A DNA stretch of 64,000 nt from positions 310,001-374,000 of the forward strand of contig JAESII010000004.1 of the NCBI GenBank assembly GCA_016756725.1, written 5' to 3'. Under the pieces are notes generated by a model. The model was not told where the DNA came from and searched no databases. It worked only from the letters and a program-made list of their open reading frames with translations. This document shows, piece by piece, positions 7,934-16,779 of the stretch. The DNA comes from Synergistaceae bacterium (GTDB lineage: Bacteria; Synergistota; Synergistia; Synergistales; Aminithiophilaceae). Both the position numbers and the translations under genes were made by a program. Within the stretch, counting starts at the first letter, position 1, and the number at the start of each line of letters is the position of its first letter.

Positions 7934-10900
7934 TCATGGATTGGAATGGAGTCCCTTGGGCACCTCAATCAGGGCCGTTCCGGCCTCAAGGCCGTCGATG
8001 ACGGCATGGAGCTCCCGGGGATCGGCGCTGACGACGGAGGCGACGGCCTGTCGCCGTCCCTCCTCGTCAAGGTCTTCCCTTTCGTCGATGTACCCCTCGG
8101 CCCGAAGCCGGGCCTCGAGCTGATCGATGGCCTCCGATCGGAAGTGGCGGAGCGCCCCCTCCCGGAGGGCAGCCACCAGGGCCCGGCCGTCTCCGCCGAC
8201 GGACCGGGCCAGGGCCGATGCGGGGTTCAGGAAGCGGACCGAGACGGCTCCGGAGCCCTCCAGCACGGCGCCGTCGACGAGGCGGCCCCGGCCGCGTAGC
8301 CAGGCCTCGCACCAAGCCCGGGCGATCTTCGTCCGCAGGGCCAGACGGGCCCTCCGGGAAGGTTCAAGGAGACGGGGCGCCTGAGGTCCCGCGAGAAGAA
8401 GCTCGAGAGCACCCATCGTGGAGAGGCGAAGCTCGGCGAGAAGGAACCGGAGCAGGTCGAGGTCGTCCCGGAGAAGGTGAAAGAGATGGATGCCCCCCGG
8501 CCTCCGGGGATCCAGGGAGGGAACGCCGAGAAGGCGGCCGTAGCTCTCGGCGTCATGCCCCTCCGGAGAGGGCACGGAGGGGATGTCGACGCGGTGCCTT
8601 CCGGGGGGGCTCTCGCCCCGCCAGGCCCCGGGAGCCAGGTCGATCCTCCGGGGCCTCCGTCCCGTGGCCTCTTCCCAGAGAAGTTCCTCGTAGGGTCGGC
8701 TGCTGAGGTAGAGGACCTGCCGTCCCTGTCGGGCCAGTTCCTCCAGGCAGAGGACAACCTGGCCGAAGCGGTCCTCATCGCTGTTGGTGAGGGCCTCGTC
8801 GAGAAAGAGGGGCAGAGGCAGGCGCCCCTCTTCGACGCGGCCAATCCAGGCCAGGCGGAGAGCCAGCAAAAGCTGCATCCGCGTCGCCGACGAGAGCTCG
8901 CTCACCGTCCGGTCCTCCTCAGCCGCCCTGTCACGGACGAGGAAACCCCGGGAGGGATCGACGGCAAGCTCGAAGGCATGACGGGTGAAGCGGCCGAAGA
9001 GGTCGCGGCCCCGACGGAGCAGCTCCGGTTCCCGCTCCTGAACGAAGGCCGCCTCCACGTCGTCGAGGAGCCGCTCGGCCAGGAGGGCACGGAAAAAGGC
9101 CAGCCGTTTTTCCTCAAGCTGGGACCGGGCCTCGTCGACGGAGGCCGCCGCCTCTTCGAGGCGGCCTTCCCTCCGGGCCGCCTCGAGCCTCTCCTCGATG
9201 CGGCCGATCCTTTCACCGAGCGACGACCAGGCCTGTCCCGCCTCTTCTCTTTCGGCCCGGTCTCTCTCGAGTCCCGCCCCGTCGCCGTCGTCGACGCGGG
9301 CAAGCAGGTCCGGGCGGCTTTTGAGTGATTGGCGAAGGAACTCCTCGCGGCTGCGGGCCCCGACGAGATCTTCCCGCCGGCTCCGCCAGCTCTCGAGCCG
9401 CGAAAGACAGGCCAGAAGCTCAGTCCGTCCCTCCAGGCCGGCACCGTCGAAGAGGGCCTTCTCTTCGGCGTCGAGAAGGGAAAGACGCTCGGCCAGACGG
9501 CTGAGAGCCTCCCCGAGGGAGTCAACGGAAGCCTGGGCCTCGCCGACAGAATCGACGCGGCGCCGGAGCTCCTCCAGGGCCGAAGCGGCCGCGGCCGTCG
9601 AGGCCAGCCCCTCCGGCCCGGCCCAGCGCCCGATGAGGGCCTCGATCTCGGCCCAGCGCCGGGCCCGATCGGCCCGGAGACTGCGACAGTCGCCGTCGGC
9701 CTCGCGGCGCTCGCTCCTGAGACGCCGATGTTCGTCGGCAAGGCGGACGAAGAGGTCAAAACCCTGGACCGTCAGGCCGGGATCGAAGCCGACGGAGCAG
9801 GCCAGGGCGACGCGCTCCTCTTCCAACCGGGCCAGCTCGGCCTCGGCCCGGGCCAGGCCCGACCGCAGCTCCGAGGCGGCCAGGGCCGCCTCGCGTCGCC
9901 CCAGGAGTCGGGCCCTTTCGGCCTCGGCGGCCTTGAGGCTGCGCCGCACCGTCTCGTGATCCCATCGCGGCAGAGGGCCCTGGAAGGTCTCGAACCTCTG
10001 CCGGGCCTGACGGCGGCCGTCGCGGAAGGTCTCTCCCAGAGCCCAGAAGAGCCCAGCCAGGGAGGCGCCCAGGAAGGGAAGGAGCGCCCCTTCCCCGCGA
10101 AGACGGGCCAGAAGGGGCAGGAGGCCGGCGAGAGCGACGACAAGGGGCAGGGCAAGGCGCCTTCTCCCCCGGCCGTCGATGGCAAGCCATTCCCGGAGGG
10201 CCTCGACGGCCTCGAAGCTGGCCTCGAGGAGAGTCTCGTCGGGAGGTTCCGGGTTCTGAGCCAGACGGGCCCGGCCGCTGCGAAGCTCCTCCTGAAGGGC
10301 GTGGATCCGCGAGGCCAGTTCTTCGGCGCGGCTCACCGGGAGAGGCCGCAGGTCCGCCGGGCCCCGGCCGCCCAGGGCCCGGAGACTATCGGCCTCGGCC
10401 CGGGCGAGGGCGTCCCGTTCCCTCTCCCGGCTCCCGATCCGGTCGTCGAGGCGGCAGACCTGATCGAGCTCCCTGGCGGCCCTGTCCAGACGGCCCCGGT
10501 CGAGCCCTTCCTCCCCGAACCCCTTTTCCCTCAAAAGACGCCGCGCCTCGTCGAGACGCACCCTGAGGACCTCTCTCTCCCGGGCAAGGCGCTCCCGTTC
10601 ACCGTCGAGGGCCTCCAGACGACGGGCCTCGTCACCGCTCAGCCGCGCCATCGCCGCGGGGAAGGACGCCAGGTGGGCCTCCGCCTCAAGGCGTTCCCTC
10701 CGGCAGCCGAGGAGGCTCAAGGCCCGTTGCAGCTCCTCCGCCTCGGCCAGAGCCTTCCTCGCCGCCCCGTAGCGCTGCCGCAGCTTGGGCAAGTCGGCGA
10801 GGGCCCGCTCCAGCTCCCCTCTTTCCCTCTGGACCTGGCGGAGATTCCGCTGCGCCTCGCCGAGAGCCCTGGCCTCCTTCTGCCCCCACCGGGGGCCGAG

Positions 10901-11332
10901 GGGGGAGCCTCCCCCGCCGCGGAGGGCGTCGAGATCGTAGCCTCCCCGCAGGATGCGGCGGAGCTCGCCGAAGAGGAGCTCTTCGTCGTCGGCCGCAAGG
11001 AGGGACTGGAGGTCGAGGCGGTAATGGCGGAGCTCCTCGCCGGCCGGGAAGGGCGGTCGGGCGACCTTGCGCCCGTCGCAGGTCCACTCCACGTCCCGGC
11101 CGCGGCGCGTCACCGTCCAGGCCGATTCCTCCCGGCGGAAAGAGGCGCAAAGATCCAGATCGACAGGACCCTGCCCGCCGTCGGCGAGAAGCCAGGTCAG
11201 GGCCCGGACGAGGCTGCTCTTGCCCGACCCGTTGGGGCCGACGACGAGGTTGGATCCCCCGTCAAGGTCATCGAGGACAAGGGGCGCGACGAGGCCGGGA
11301 AGGCGGAGGATTTCCAGCTTCGTCAGCCTCAT
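7934..11332 (-). CDS. SMC-like AAA ATPase (SbcC/YhaN type) with extra C-terminal domain
   Basis: This 1132-residue protein has Walker A GPNGSGKS (32-39), about 700 residues of Arg/Glu/Leu-rich coiled coil with one hydrophobic patch (LALPLVVALAGLLPLLARL), then a signature-like ELSSATRMQLLLALRLAW and Walker B LPLFLDEA. No CxxC zinc hook is visible, so it resembles YhaN more than SbcC. About 200 residues (from ~925) follow the ATPase head and are not part of the usual fold. The start ATG 11332 overlaps the phosphoesterase stop by ATGA. It should work with that nuclease in DNA end processing. Confidence 0.85.
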   Translation of the reverse strand: MRLTKLEILRLPGLVAPLVLDDLDGGSNLVVGPNGSGKSSLVRALTWLLADGGQGPVDLDLCASFRREESAWTVTRRGRDVEWTCDGRKVARPPFPAGEELRHYRLDLQSLLAADDEELLFGELRRILRGGYDLDALRGGGGSPLGPRWGQKEARALGEAQRNLRQVQRERGELERALADLPKLRQRYGAARKALAEAEELQRALSLLGCRRERLEAEAHLASFPAAMARLSGDEARRLEALDGERERLAREREVLRVRLDEARRLLREKGFGEEGLDRGRLDRAARELDQVCRLDDRIGSRERERDALARAEADSLRALGGRGPADLRPLPVSRAEELASRIHALQEELRSGRARLAQNPEPPDETLLEASFEAVEALREWLAIDGRGRRRLALPLVVALAGLLPLLARLRGEGALLPFLGASLAGLFWALGETFRDGRRQARQRFETFQGPLPRWDHETVRRSLKAAEAERARLLGRREAALAASELRSGLARAEAELARLEEERVALACSVGFDPGLTVQGFDLFVRLADEHRRLRSERREADGDCRSLRADRARRWAEIEALIGRWAGPEGLASTAAAASALEELRRRVDSVGEAQASVDSLGEALSRLAERLSLLDAEEKALFDGAGLEGRTELLACLSRLESWRSRREDLVGARSREEFLRQSLKSRPDLLARVDDGDGAGLERDRAEREEAGQAWSSLGERIGRIEERLEAARREGRLEEAAASVDEARSQLEEKRLAFFRALLAERLLDDVEAAFVQEREPELLRRGRDLFGRFTRHAFELAVDPSRGFLVRDRAAEEDRTVSELSSATRMQLLLALRLAWIGRVEEGRLPLPLFLDEALTNSDEDRFGQVVLCLEELARQGRQVLYLSSRPYEELLWEEATGRRPRRIDLAPGAWRGESPPGRHRVDIPSVPSPEGHDAESYGRLLGVPSLDPRRPGGIHLFHLLRDDLDLLRFLLAELRLSTMGALELLLAGPQAPRLLEPSRRARLALRTKIARAWCEAWLRGRGRLVDGAVLEGSGAVSVRFLNPASALARSVGGDGRALVAALREGALRHFRSEAIDQLEARLRAEGYIDEREDLDEEGRRQAVASVVSADPRELHAVIDGLEAGTALIEVPKGLHSNP

Positions 11333-12588
11333 CCTTCTTCCCCTTCCTGAGCGGCGAGGGCCTCGAGAAGAGCCAGTCCCTGACGGCGCAGCTCCTCCCT
11401 CAGGCCTGCCCCGTCGAGGCCGAGAGGTTCGAGCCGGGCCCACCGCTCGTCGCCGTCGACGGCCTCCAGGACCTCCCGCGCCACCGCCACGAGGCGGTCC
11501 CGTTCCGGCCCCTCGCCGTCCAGTGCAAGAAGGCGACGGGCCAGCAGACCGGGAGGATCGACTCTCCCGGCCCAACGGCGCAGGTCAAGAAGGGGCTCGA
11601 CGGCGACGTCGAGGGAGGCGACAAAATAGGCCGTCCCGGCCTTGCCCTCGTGGACGATCTCCCCCCGTTCCGCCAGGCCTGCCAGGGCTGACGAGGGGAG
11701 GGCGCTTCTTCCCCGGAAGAGGACCTGCACCCCCACCGCCTCGGGCAGCCTAAAGCCGGCCAGGGAACGGTCGAAACGGCGCAGCTCGCCCAGGAGGGCC
11801 TCCCGCAGGGCGCCGACTTCGGTCAGGCCGGTCAGGTCCAACTCGAGCCTCTCCCATCGCAGAGGAGCCAGGACCCAGTGATCGACGGCAGTGACGCGGC
11901 CGCCGTCGACGACGACCAGCCAGGGGCCCCTGGGACCGGTTTCGCTCCGGTCGAGACCGCAGAGAGAGCCCAGGTAGCCCATCGGCCGGGGCGGGACAAG
12001 GGGATCGGGACGGTGAATATGCCCCAGAAGCCAGCCGTCGAGGCCGCTGCCTTCGAGCTCCCCTGTCGACGTCGGGGCGTAGGGACCCGAACCGTCCCGG
12101 TCCGTATGCAAAAGGCCCAGCGTCAGTTCCTCGCCGAGGGGGAAGGAGACGCCCTCGAGGGGATGGGTCTGGCATAAAGGGCCGGCCATGGACCACCCCC
12201 AGAGGCGCACCCTCTCGGCGCCGCCCTCGAGAAGACAGGACTCCCATCGCTCGCCACGCCCCAAAAGCCGGAGGGCGCCGATCTCATCGGCCAGGCGGGG
12301 CAGGACCTTTCCGTCGTGATTTCCCGCGACGGCCACGACGGCGATGCCGGCCCCGACAAGGCGTTCCACGCCCGCAGCAAGGGCCCGGTAAGCCTCGAAG
12401 AAGTCATCCTCCCTTTCGACGACGTCTCCGGCGAGGACGACGGCATGGACGGAGGCCTCCAGGGCGGCCTCGACAGCCCGACGCCAGGCCTCGGACGGTC
12501 CCAGACGGCGCGGATCTCCGTCGGCCGGCAAGGAGCCGGGCCTCCGGCCCAGGTGGATATCTCCCAGCGCAAGCAACTTCAGCGCCAC
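11329..12588 (-). CDS. Calcineurin-like metallophosphoesterase, DNA repair nuclease (SbcD/YhaO-like)
   Basis: This 419-residue protein shows all phosphoesterase motifs: GDIHLG near the N-terminus, GDVVE, GNHD and GHIHRPD. These coordinate two metal ions in Mre11/SbcD/YhaO nucleases. Start is GTG 12588, with GGAGGAGGG close upstream. It is the first gene of the operon with the SMC-like ATPase and the NYN protein. A ~150-residue C-terminal region beyond the catalytic domain probably contacts the coiled coil of the ATPase, as in Mre11-Rad50 complexes (inference). Confidence 0.88.
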   Translation of the reverse strand: MALKLLALGDIHLGRRPGSLPADGDPRRLGPSEAWRRAVEAALEASVHAVVLAGDVVEREDDFFEAYRALAAGVERLVGAGIAVVAVAGNHDGKVLPRLADEIGALRLLGRGERWESCLLEGGAERVRLWGWSMAGPLCQTHPLEGVSFPLGEELTLGLLHTDRDGSGPYAPTSTGELEGSGLDGWLLGHIHRPDPLVPPRPMGYLGSLCGLDRSETGPRGPWLVVVDGGRVTAVDHWVLAPLRWERLELDLTGLTEVGALREALLGELRRFDRSLAGFRLPEAVGVQVLFRGRSALPSSALAGLAERGEIVHEGKAGTAYFVASLDVAVEPLLDLRRWAGRVDPPGLLARRLLALDGEGPERDRLVAVAREVLEAVDGDERWARLEPLGLDGAGLREELRRQGLALLEALAAQEGEEG

Positions 12589-12685
12589 GGCAAACCCTCC
12601 TCCACGGCTTCGTTCTCACCCTCTGGCGCAGACAACGTCATTTTAACCGATGAGGCGCCCTTCGCCCAAGGGGAAGGCCCTCGCC

Positions 12686-12714
12686 TTGTTTGCCTCCCGA
12701 GGAGTGGCTACAAT
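12686..12714 (+). promoter_or_regulatory. Promoter of the phosphate transport pair
   Basis: TTGTTT (12686-12691) and TACAAT (12709-12714) are spaced by 17 nt. The -10 matches five of six consensus bases. It lies 52 nt before the symporter start codon in the divergent gap with the phosphoesterase gene. Confidence 0.5.
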
Positions 12715-12766
12715 TAAGGTTCCTCACCATGAGCCGACGAAACGCATTCGAAGGAGGACGAGGTCC

Positions 12767-14383
12767 ATGGAATCCCCCCTGTTCAGCCTGGCCCTCGTCG
12801 CCGGGGGCCTGGCCCTTTTCCTTCACGGCCTGGAGTTCAGCGCCGACGCCTTCCGCCGGGGCCTGGGCAGTCAGGCCCAGCGTCTCATGACGACGATGGG
12901 TCAAAGCCCCTTTCTCTCCTTTCTTTTCGGCAGCTTCATGGCCCTTCTCTCCCAGAGCACGACGGCAGCCACGGCCTTCGCCGTGGGCCTCGTCGACGTG
13001 GGCGCCCTCTCTTTTGCCAGCTCCCTTCTGGTCATGATGGGCGCCAGCGTGGGGACGACGATCGTCGTCTTCCTCCTCAGCCTCGACCTGATCCGCTGGT
13101 CCCCCCTTCTTCTGGCTTTGAGCCTCGCCGCGGAACGTCTCGGTCCCAGGCGCTTCTCCAACTGGGCCCGCCTCTTCTCCGGCATTGCCCTGCTGCTCAT
13201 GGGGATGCTCCTCATCGGCCAGGGCGTCGACCCCCTGGCCCGGTCCGAGGGACTCAGGGAGCTCATTCTCAAGGGATCGGGAAGCGCCCTTCTTCTGGCC
13301 ATCCTCTCCCTGGGCGCGACGGCCCTCTTCCAGAGCAGCGTCCCCGTTTTGGCCCTGGCCATCGCCCTCGCCTCCGGCGGCCTCCTCTCGCCTTCGGCCT
13401 TTCTCCCCGTCGTGCTCGGATCACGGATCGGCAACGCCGCCACGGTCCTCCTGGCAGGCCATGGAGGCCGCCACAACGCCCGGGCCCTGGCCCTGAGCAC
13501 CCTTCTCTTCCGCGTCATCGGCGTGGCCGCCGTCATCCCCCTCTCGGGGCTCTTCATGACCCTGGCGTCGCGGCTCGCCCCGACGGCGGGAGGGCAGATC
13601 GCCTGGCTCCAGTTCCTCGTGGCCTGGCTCAACGTGGCCCTTCTTCTCCCCTTCTCGACGGCTCTGGGTGAATTCGCCCTCGGCCGGGCCAGGCGGAAGA
13701 GGGGCGACGTCGGCGAGCCGCGCTTTCTCGACCCCCTCCTGGCCCCCTACCCCCAGGTGGCCCTGCCCCTGCTGGCGCGGGAGATGATCGGCCTGGCCAA
13801 TCACGTCGAAGAGCTCGTCTTCCGGGTCCTCCACTGCCAGGGCGAGAGAGACCACCTGGAGACGCTGGGACGGGGCGTCCGGGAGCTGGCCCGATCCTGC
13901 ATGGACTTCATCGTCGCCATGACGCCTCCCGGTGACGACGAGTCGGCCCAGGCCGAATATGCCTCTCTCACCTACTCCATGGCGGCCCTGAAGGAGATCA
14001 TCGACATCGCCTCCCGCCGCCTCCTGCCCATGGCCTGCGCCCCGGGGCGGGCCATGGCCATGCTCCGGGCCGAGGAGGCCGAATGGGCCACCTTCGTGAC
14101 GACCCTCAACGAGCTCGTCGGCGAGGCGCTGGGCGTCCTGGCCCTGGGCGACCGCAAGGGGGCCTTCCGGGCGGCGACCCTCTTCCGCAGCTACGGCGAA
14201 AGGGAAGAGGCCCTTCGCCGCGAACTGGCCCGCAAGGGCTTCCATCCCGGAAGCCGCGGCGAGATGGAGGCCTGGGACTTTCTGGCCGCCACGGGCGCCC
14301 TGGCCCGGGCCTCGATGGAGCTCGTCCGGGGGGAAACCGGCCATTGGGAATATCCCATCGACAAGGAGGTCAGCAGACGATGA
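12767..14383 (+). CDS. Na+/phosphate cotransporter family protein (NptA/PNaS type)
   Basis: This 538-residue protein has two inverted membrane repeats carrying the family QS motifs: FMALLSQSTTAATAF in the first and ATALFQSSVPVLALAIA in the second. The C-terminal ~190 residues are soluble and PhoU-like helical, as in many bacterial members. ATG 12767 is chosen because AAGGAGG lies 9 nt upstream; an ATG further upstream would add 39 basic residues with no membrane character. The stop overlaps the start of the PhoU-like gene by ATGA, so both act together in phosphate uptake. Confidence 0.9.
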   Translation: MESPLFSLALVAGGLALFLHGLEFSADAFRRGLGSQAQRLMTTMGQSPFLSFLFGSFMALLSQSTTAATAFAVGLVDVGALSFASSLLVMMGASVGTTIVVFLLSLDLIRWSPLLLALSLAAERLGPRRFSNWARLFSGIALLLMGMLLIGQGVDPLARSEGLRELILKGSGSALLLAILSLGATALFQSSVPVLALAIALASGGLLSPSAFLPVVLGSRIGNAATVLLAGHGGRHNARALALSTLLFRVIGVAAVIPLSGLFMTLASRLAPTAGGQIAWLQFLVAWLNVALLLPFSTALGEFALGRARRKRGDVGEPRFLDPLLAPYPQVALPLLAREMIGLANHVEELVFRVLHCQGERDHLETLGRGVRELARSCMDFIVAMTPPGDDESAQAEYASLTYSMAALKEIIDIASRRLLPMACAPGRAMAMLRAEEAEWATFVTTLNELVGEALGVLALGDRKGAFRAATLFRSYGEREEALRRELARKGFHPGSRGEMEAWDFLAATGALARASMELVRGETGHWEYPIDKEVSRR

Positions 14384-15105
14384 CGTTCGGCTTTCTGAAA
14401 CGGACCAGGACGACCCCGAAGGAAGAGAACCTCCTCTTCGACAAGGACCGGCGGGAGATCCTCCGCCGCCTCGAAGAGATGGGGCAGGCCACGGCGAGGG
14501 CCGTCGACCGGGCCGTGACGGCCCTCGTTGACGGCGACGACGACCTGGCCCGCCAGGTCATTGAAGGCGATGACGTCATCGACGCCATGGAGGTCGACAT
14601 CGAGCAGATCTGCCTCCGCTCCCTGGCCCTGCGCCAGCCCGTACGGGAGGATCTGCGCTTCGTCTTCTCCGTCCTCAAGATCATCACCGACATGGAGCGC
14701 ACCGCCGACCAGGCCGCCAACATCGCCCAGAGGGCCCTCGCCCTCAACCGGCAGCCCCTGCTCAAGCCCCTCATCGACATCCCCCGCATGAAGGAGATCG
14801 CCCTGGCCATGCTCGACGACGCCCTCAAGGCCTTCGCCGGCGAGCAGACCGAACTGGCCCGGGAGGTCTTTCTCCGCGACGACGCCGTCGACCACCTGAA
14901 CCGACAGGTCTTCGACGAGCTCCTCCAGATCATGGCCCTCAAGGGGGCCGTCGAAGCGGTGGGCCAGGCGGCGGACCTGATGCTCATCGCCCGCTCCCTG
15001 GAGCGCGTCGCTGACCATGCCGCCAACATCGCCGAAAGGGCCTACTTCATGATCACCGGAGACCGCATCAAGGAGACCCTGGGCCCCCGCACCCCGTCGG
15101 CCTGA
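14380..15105 (+). CDS. PhoU-domain protein
   Basis: This 241-residue all-helical protein carries two PhoU repeats, each with the metal-binding E/DxxxD signature ([19 protein letters not shown] and [19 protein letters not shown]). It overlaps the symporter gene by 4 nt. PhoU proteins restrain phosphate uptake and signalling. With no PhoR/PhoB nearby, this one more likely controls the adjacent Na/phosphate symporter. Length and repeat structure match the family. Confidence 0.92.
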   Translation: MTFGFLKRTRTTPKEENLLFDKDRREILRRLEEMGQATARAVDRAVTALVDGDDDLARQVIEGDDVIDAMEVDIEQICLRSLALRQPVREDLRFVFSVLKIITDMERTADQAANIAQRALALNRQPLLKPLIDIPRMKEIALAMLDDALKAFAGEQTELAREVFLRDDAVDHLNRQVFDELLQIMALKGAVEAVGQAADLMLIARSLERVADHAANIAERAYFMITGDRIKETLGPRTPSA

Positions 15106-15112
15106 AGGGCGC

Positions 15113-15141
15113 TTGTCATTTTCTCCTCTCCCTCCTATGAT
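15113..15141 (+). promoter_or_regulatory. Promoter of grdA
   Basis: TTGTCA (15113-15118) and TATGAT (15136-15141) are separated by 17 nt, each matching five of six consensus bases. It lies only 8 nt after the PhoU-like stop, so grdA has its own strong transcription start about 40 nt before its start codon. Confidence 0.68.
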
Positions 15142-15184
15142 GCAGGGACAAGGTGTCATCTTTTTCTGGAAAGGAGGTGCACCC

Positions 15185-15664
15185 ATGAGCAAGTTCGCGG
15201 GCAAGAAGCTGCTCCTTCTCGGAGAGCGAGACGGCGTTCCCGGGCCCGCCATGGAGGAAGTCTTCAAGGACCTCAGCGATGCCGAAGTCATCTTCTCCGT
15301 GACGGAGTGTTTCGTCTGAACGGCCGCAGGAGCCATGGACCTGCAGAACCAGCAGCGGGTGAAGGATGGAGTCGAAAAGCACGGCGCCGACAAGGTCGTC
15401 GTCGTCCTCGGCAGTTCCGATGCCGAAGGCGCCGAGATCTACGCCGAAACGGTAAGCGCCGGCGATCCCACCTTCGCAGGTCCTCTGGCAGGAGTCTCGT
15501 TGGGACTCCCCGTCTATCACATCTTCGAACCGGAGATCAAGGAAGAGATCGATCCTCAGGTCTGGGAAGAGCAGCTCGGCATGATGGAAATGGTCCTCGA
15601 CGTGGACGCCCTCGGTCAGGCCGTCAAGGCCATCCGGGAGCAACACAGCAAACACGGCCTCTAG
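15185..15664 (+). CDS. grdA: Glycine/sarcosine/betaine reductase complex selenoprotein A
   Basis: The reading frame runs 159 codons from ATG 15185 (after AAAGGAGG) to TAG 15662-15664 with one in-frame TGA at 15317-15319, read as selenocysteine 45. Both sides of the TGA match GrdA: STECFV-type motif before it (here VTECFV) and [14 protein letters not shown] after it, giving the redox motif C42-F-V-U45. GrdA carries the selenol that accepts the carboxymethyl group from protein B and passes it to protein C, making acetyl phosphate. No other grd subunit lies in the window, so it must partner with proteins coded elsewhere. A standard annotation would split it into two pieces. Confidence 0.95.
15326..15344 (+). 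promoter_or_regulatory. Candidate bacterial SECIS stem-loop in grdA
   Basis: GCAGG (15326-15330) pairs with CCTGC (15340-15344) around the loop AGCCATGGA, starting 7 nt after the UGA codon. Bacterial SECIS elements lie immediately downstream of the UGA and recruit SelB. The conserved protein sequence here constrains the bases, so function is inferred from position. Confidence 0.5.
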
Positions 15665-15677
15665 TCGGGGCGACCAG

Positions 15678-15701
15678 GGGCCTCCCGCCAGCGGGGGGCC
15701 C
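15678..15701 (+). terminator. Terminator-like hairpin after grdA
   Basis: GGGCCTCCC (15678-15686) pairs with GGGGGGCCC (15693-15701) with one G-T wobble and a GCCAGC loop, 13 nt after the grdA stop. Only TT follows, so it may be a weak terminator or 3' stabiliser separating grdA from the YitT-type gene. Confidence 0.5.
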
Positions 15702-15749
15702 TTCCGCACGGCCCGACGGAAGCCGACGGAAGAAGGGACGGGACGGGAC

Positions 15750-16637
15750 ATGACCAAACCGATCCGGACAGCCCTCCTCAAGGGACTGGCCTTTATCGAC
15801 CAGAACTGGGCTCCGGCCCTCTCCATGACCATCGGCAGTGCCCTTGTGGCCGCCGCCATCGCCCTTTTCGTCATCCCCGCCAGACTTCCCGATTCGGGAG
15901 TGACGGGGCTGGCCATCCTCATCAAGTACGTCTGGAACATCCCCGCCTCCGTCGGCGTCTGGGGCCTCAACGCCCTCCTCTTCGCCTACGGCTGGAAGGT
16001 GCTGCCCCGCCGCTTCCTGGGCTGGACCTTCTACGCCGTCGTCGTCTTCACCCTCCTCCTCCAGGTCTTCAGCCGCCTCCCGGCTCCGCCCATTTCGGAC
16101 CGCTTCCTCCTCGTCGTCGCCGCGGCGGCCCTCAAGGGAACGGGGGGTGCCATGGTCTTCAACGCCGGCGCCTCCCTGGCGGGAACGGACATCATCGCCT
16201 CGGCGCTGCGACGCAAAAGAGGCGTGGAGATCGGCAAGTTCACCTTCTACATCAACGTCTTCATCATCGGCCTCTCCCTCCCCGTCGTGGGGCTGGAGAA
16301 CATGCTCTACGGCCTCGTCCTGCTCTACATCAACGGCTGGTTCATCGACAACGGCCTCAAATCCTTCGACATGCGCAAGCAGGTCATCGTCATCGCCTCC
16401 GATCCGGGCGAGGTCAAGGACTACCTCATGAGTGAGCTCCACCGGGGAGCGACGATCCTCAAGGGCGAGGGAGCCTTCACGGGACAGCCCAAGGACGTCC
16501 TGCTGGCCGTCCTCACCCCCCGCCAGGTCGTGGAACTGAAGCGACATCTGGCCCGGACCGACCCGCGGGCCTTCGTCATCCTCTCCGACGCCTCCGAAGT
16601 GGTCGGACGGGGCTTCAAGCGGTGGAAGGCCATCTGA
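15750..16637 (+). CDS. YitT-family membrane protein with C-terminal DUF2179 domain
   Basis: This 295-residue protein has about five to six transmembrane helices (residues ~20-200), including the motif GGAMVFNAGASLAGTDIIA, where YitT proteins have the conserved G-x-S-x-GGTDI. The C-terminal ~80 residues form the soluble DUF2179 domain. Function of the family is not established; transport of an anion or amino acid has been suggested by context in various genomes. It follows grdA by 85 nt on the same strand and may be read through the weak terminator. Confidence 0.82.
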   Translation: MTKPIRTALLKGLAFIDQNWAPALSMTIGSALVAAAIALFVIPARLPDSGVTGLAILIKYVWNIPASVGVWGLNALLFAYGWKVLPRRFLGWTFYAVVVFTLLLQVFSRLPAPPISDRFLLVVAAAALKGTGGAMVFNAGASLAGTDIIASALRRKRGVEIGKFTFYINVFIIGLSLPVVGLENMLYGLVLLYINGWFIDNGLKSFDMRKQVIVIASDPGEVKDYLMSELHRGATILKGEGAFTGQPKDVLLAVLTPRQVVELKRHLARTDPRAFVILSDASEVVGRGFKRWKAI

Positions 16638-16706
16638 GAGAAGAGAGGACGAACTATTGACTTAAAATTAAACTTTCTCCCTCGGCGGCAGGGCTCAAAA
16701 TTTCAC

Positions 16707-16736
16707 TTGCATTACGGGCGGCTCTCCCTGTAAGAT
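16707..16736 (+). promoter_or_regulatory. Promoter of the HD-GYP gene
   Basis: TTGCAT (16707-16712) and TAAGAT (16731-16736) are spaced by 18 nt in an AT-richer stretch. The start codon is 43 nt downstream, with AGGAGG at a suitable distance before it. Confidence 0.45.
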
Positions 16737-16779
16737 TAACGGCGGTGGTGATCCCGTCATCTTCAGGAGGTCCTCGTCC

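Noticed and set aside
9329..11350. 673-codon plus-strand open frame opposite the SMC-like ATPase
   Set aside because: It shows no domain or motif and repeats of Pro/Gly/Glu; the opposite strand has Walker A, coiled coil and Walker B in the right order.
15317..15319. TGA inside grdA as a nonsense mutation splitting the gene
   Set aside because: Protein homology is continuous on both sides, the codon sits at the known selenocysteine position of the CxxU motif, and a stem-loop follows it.
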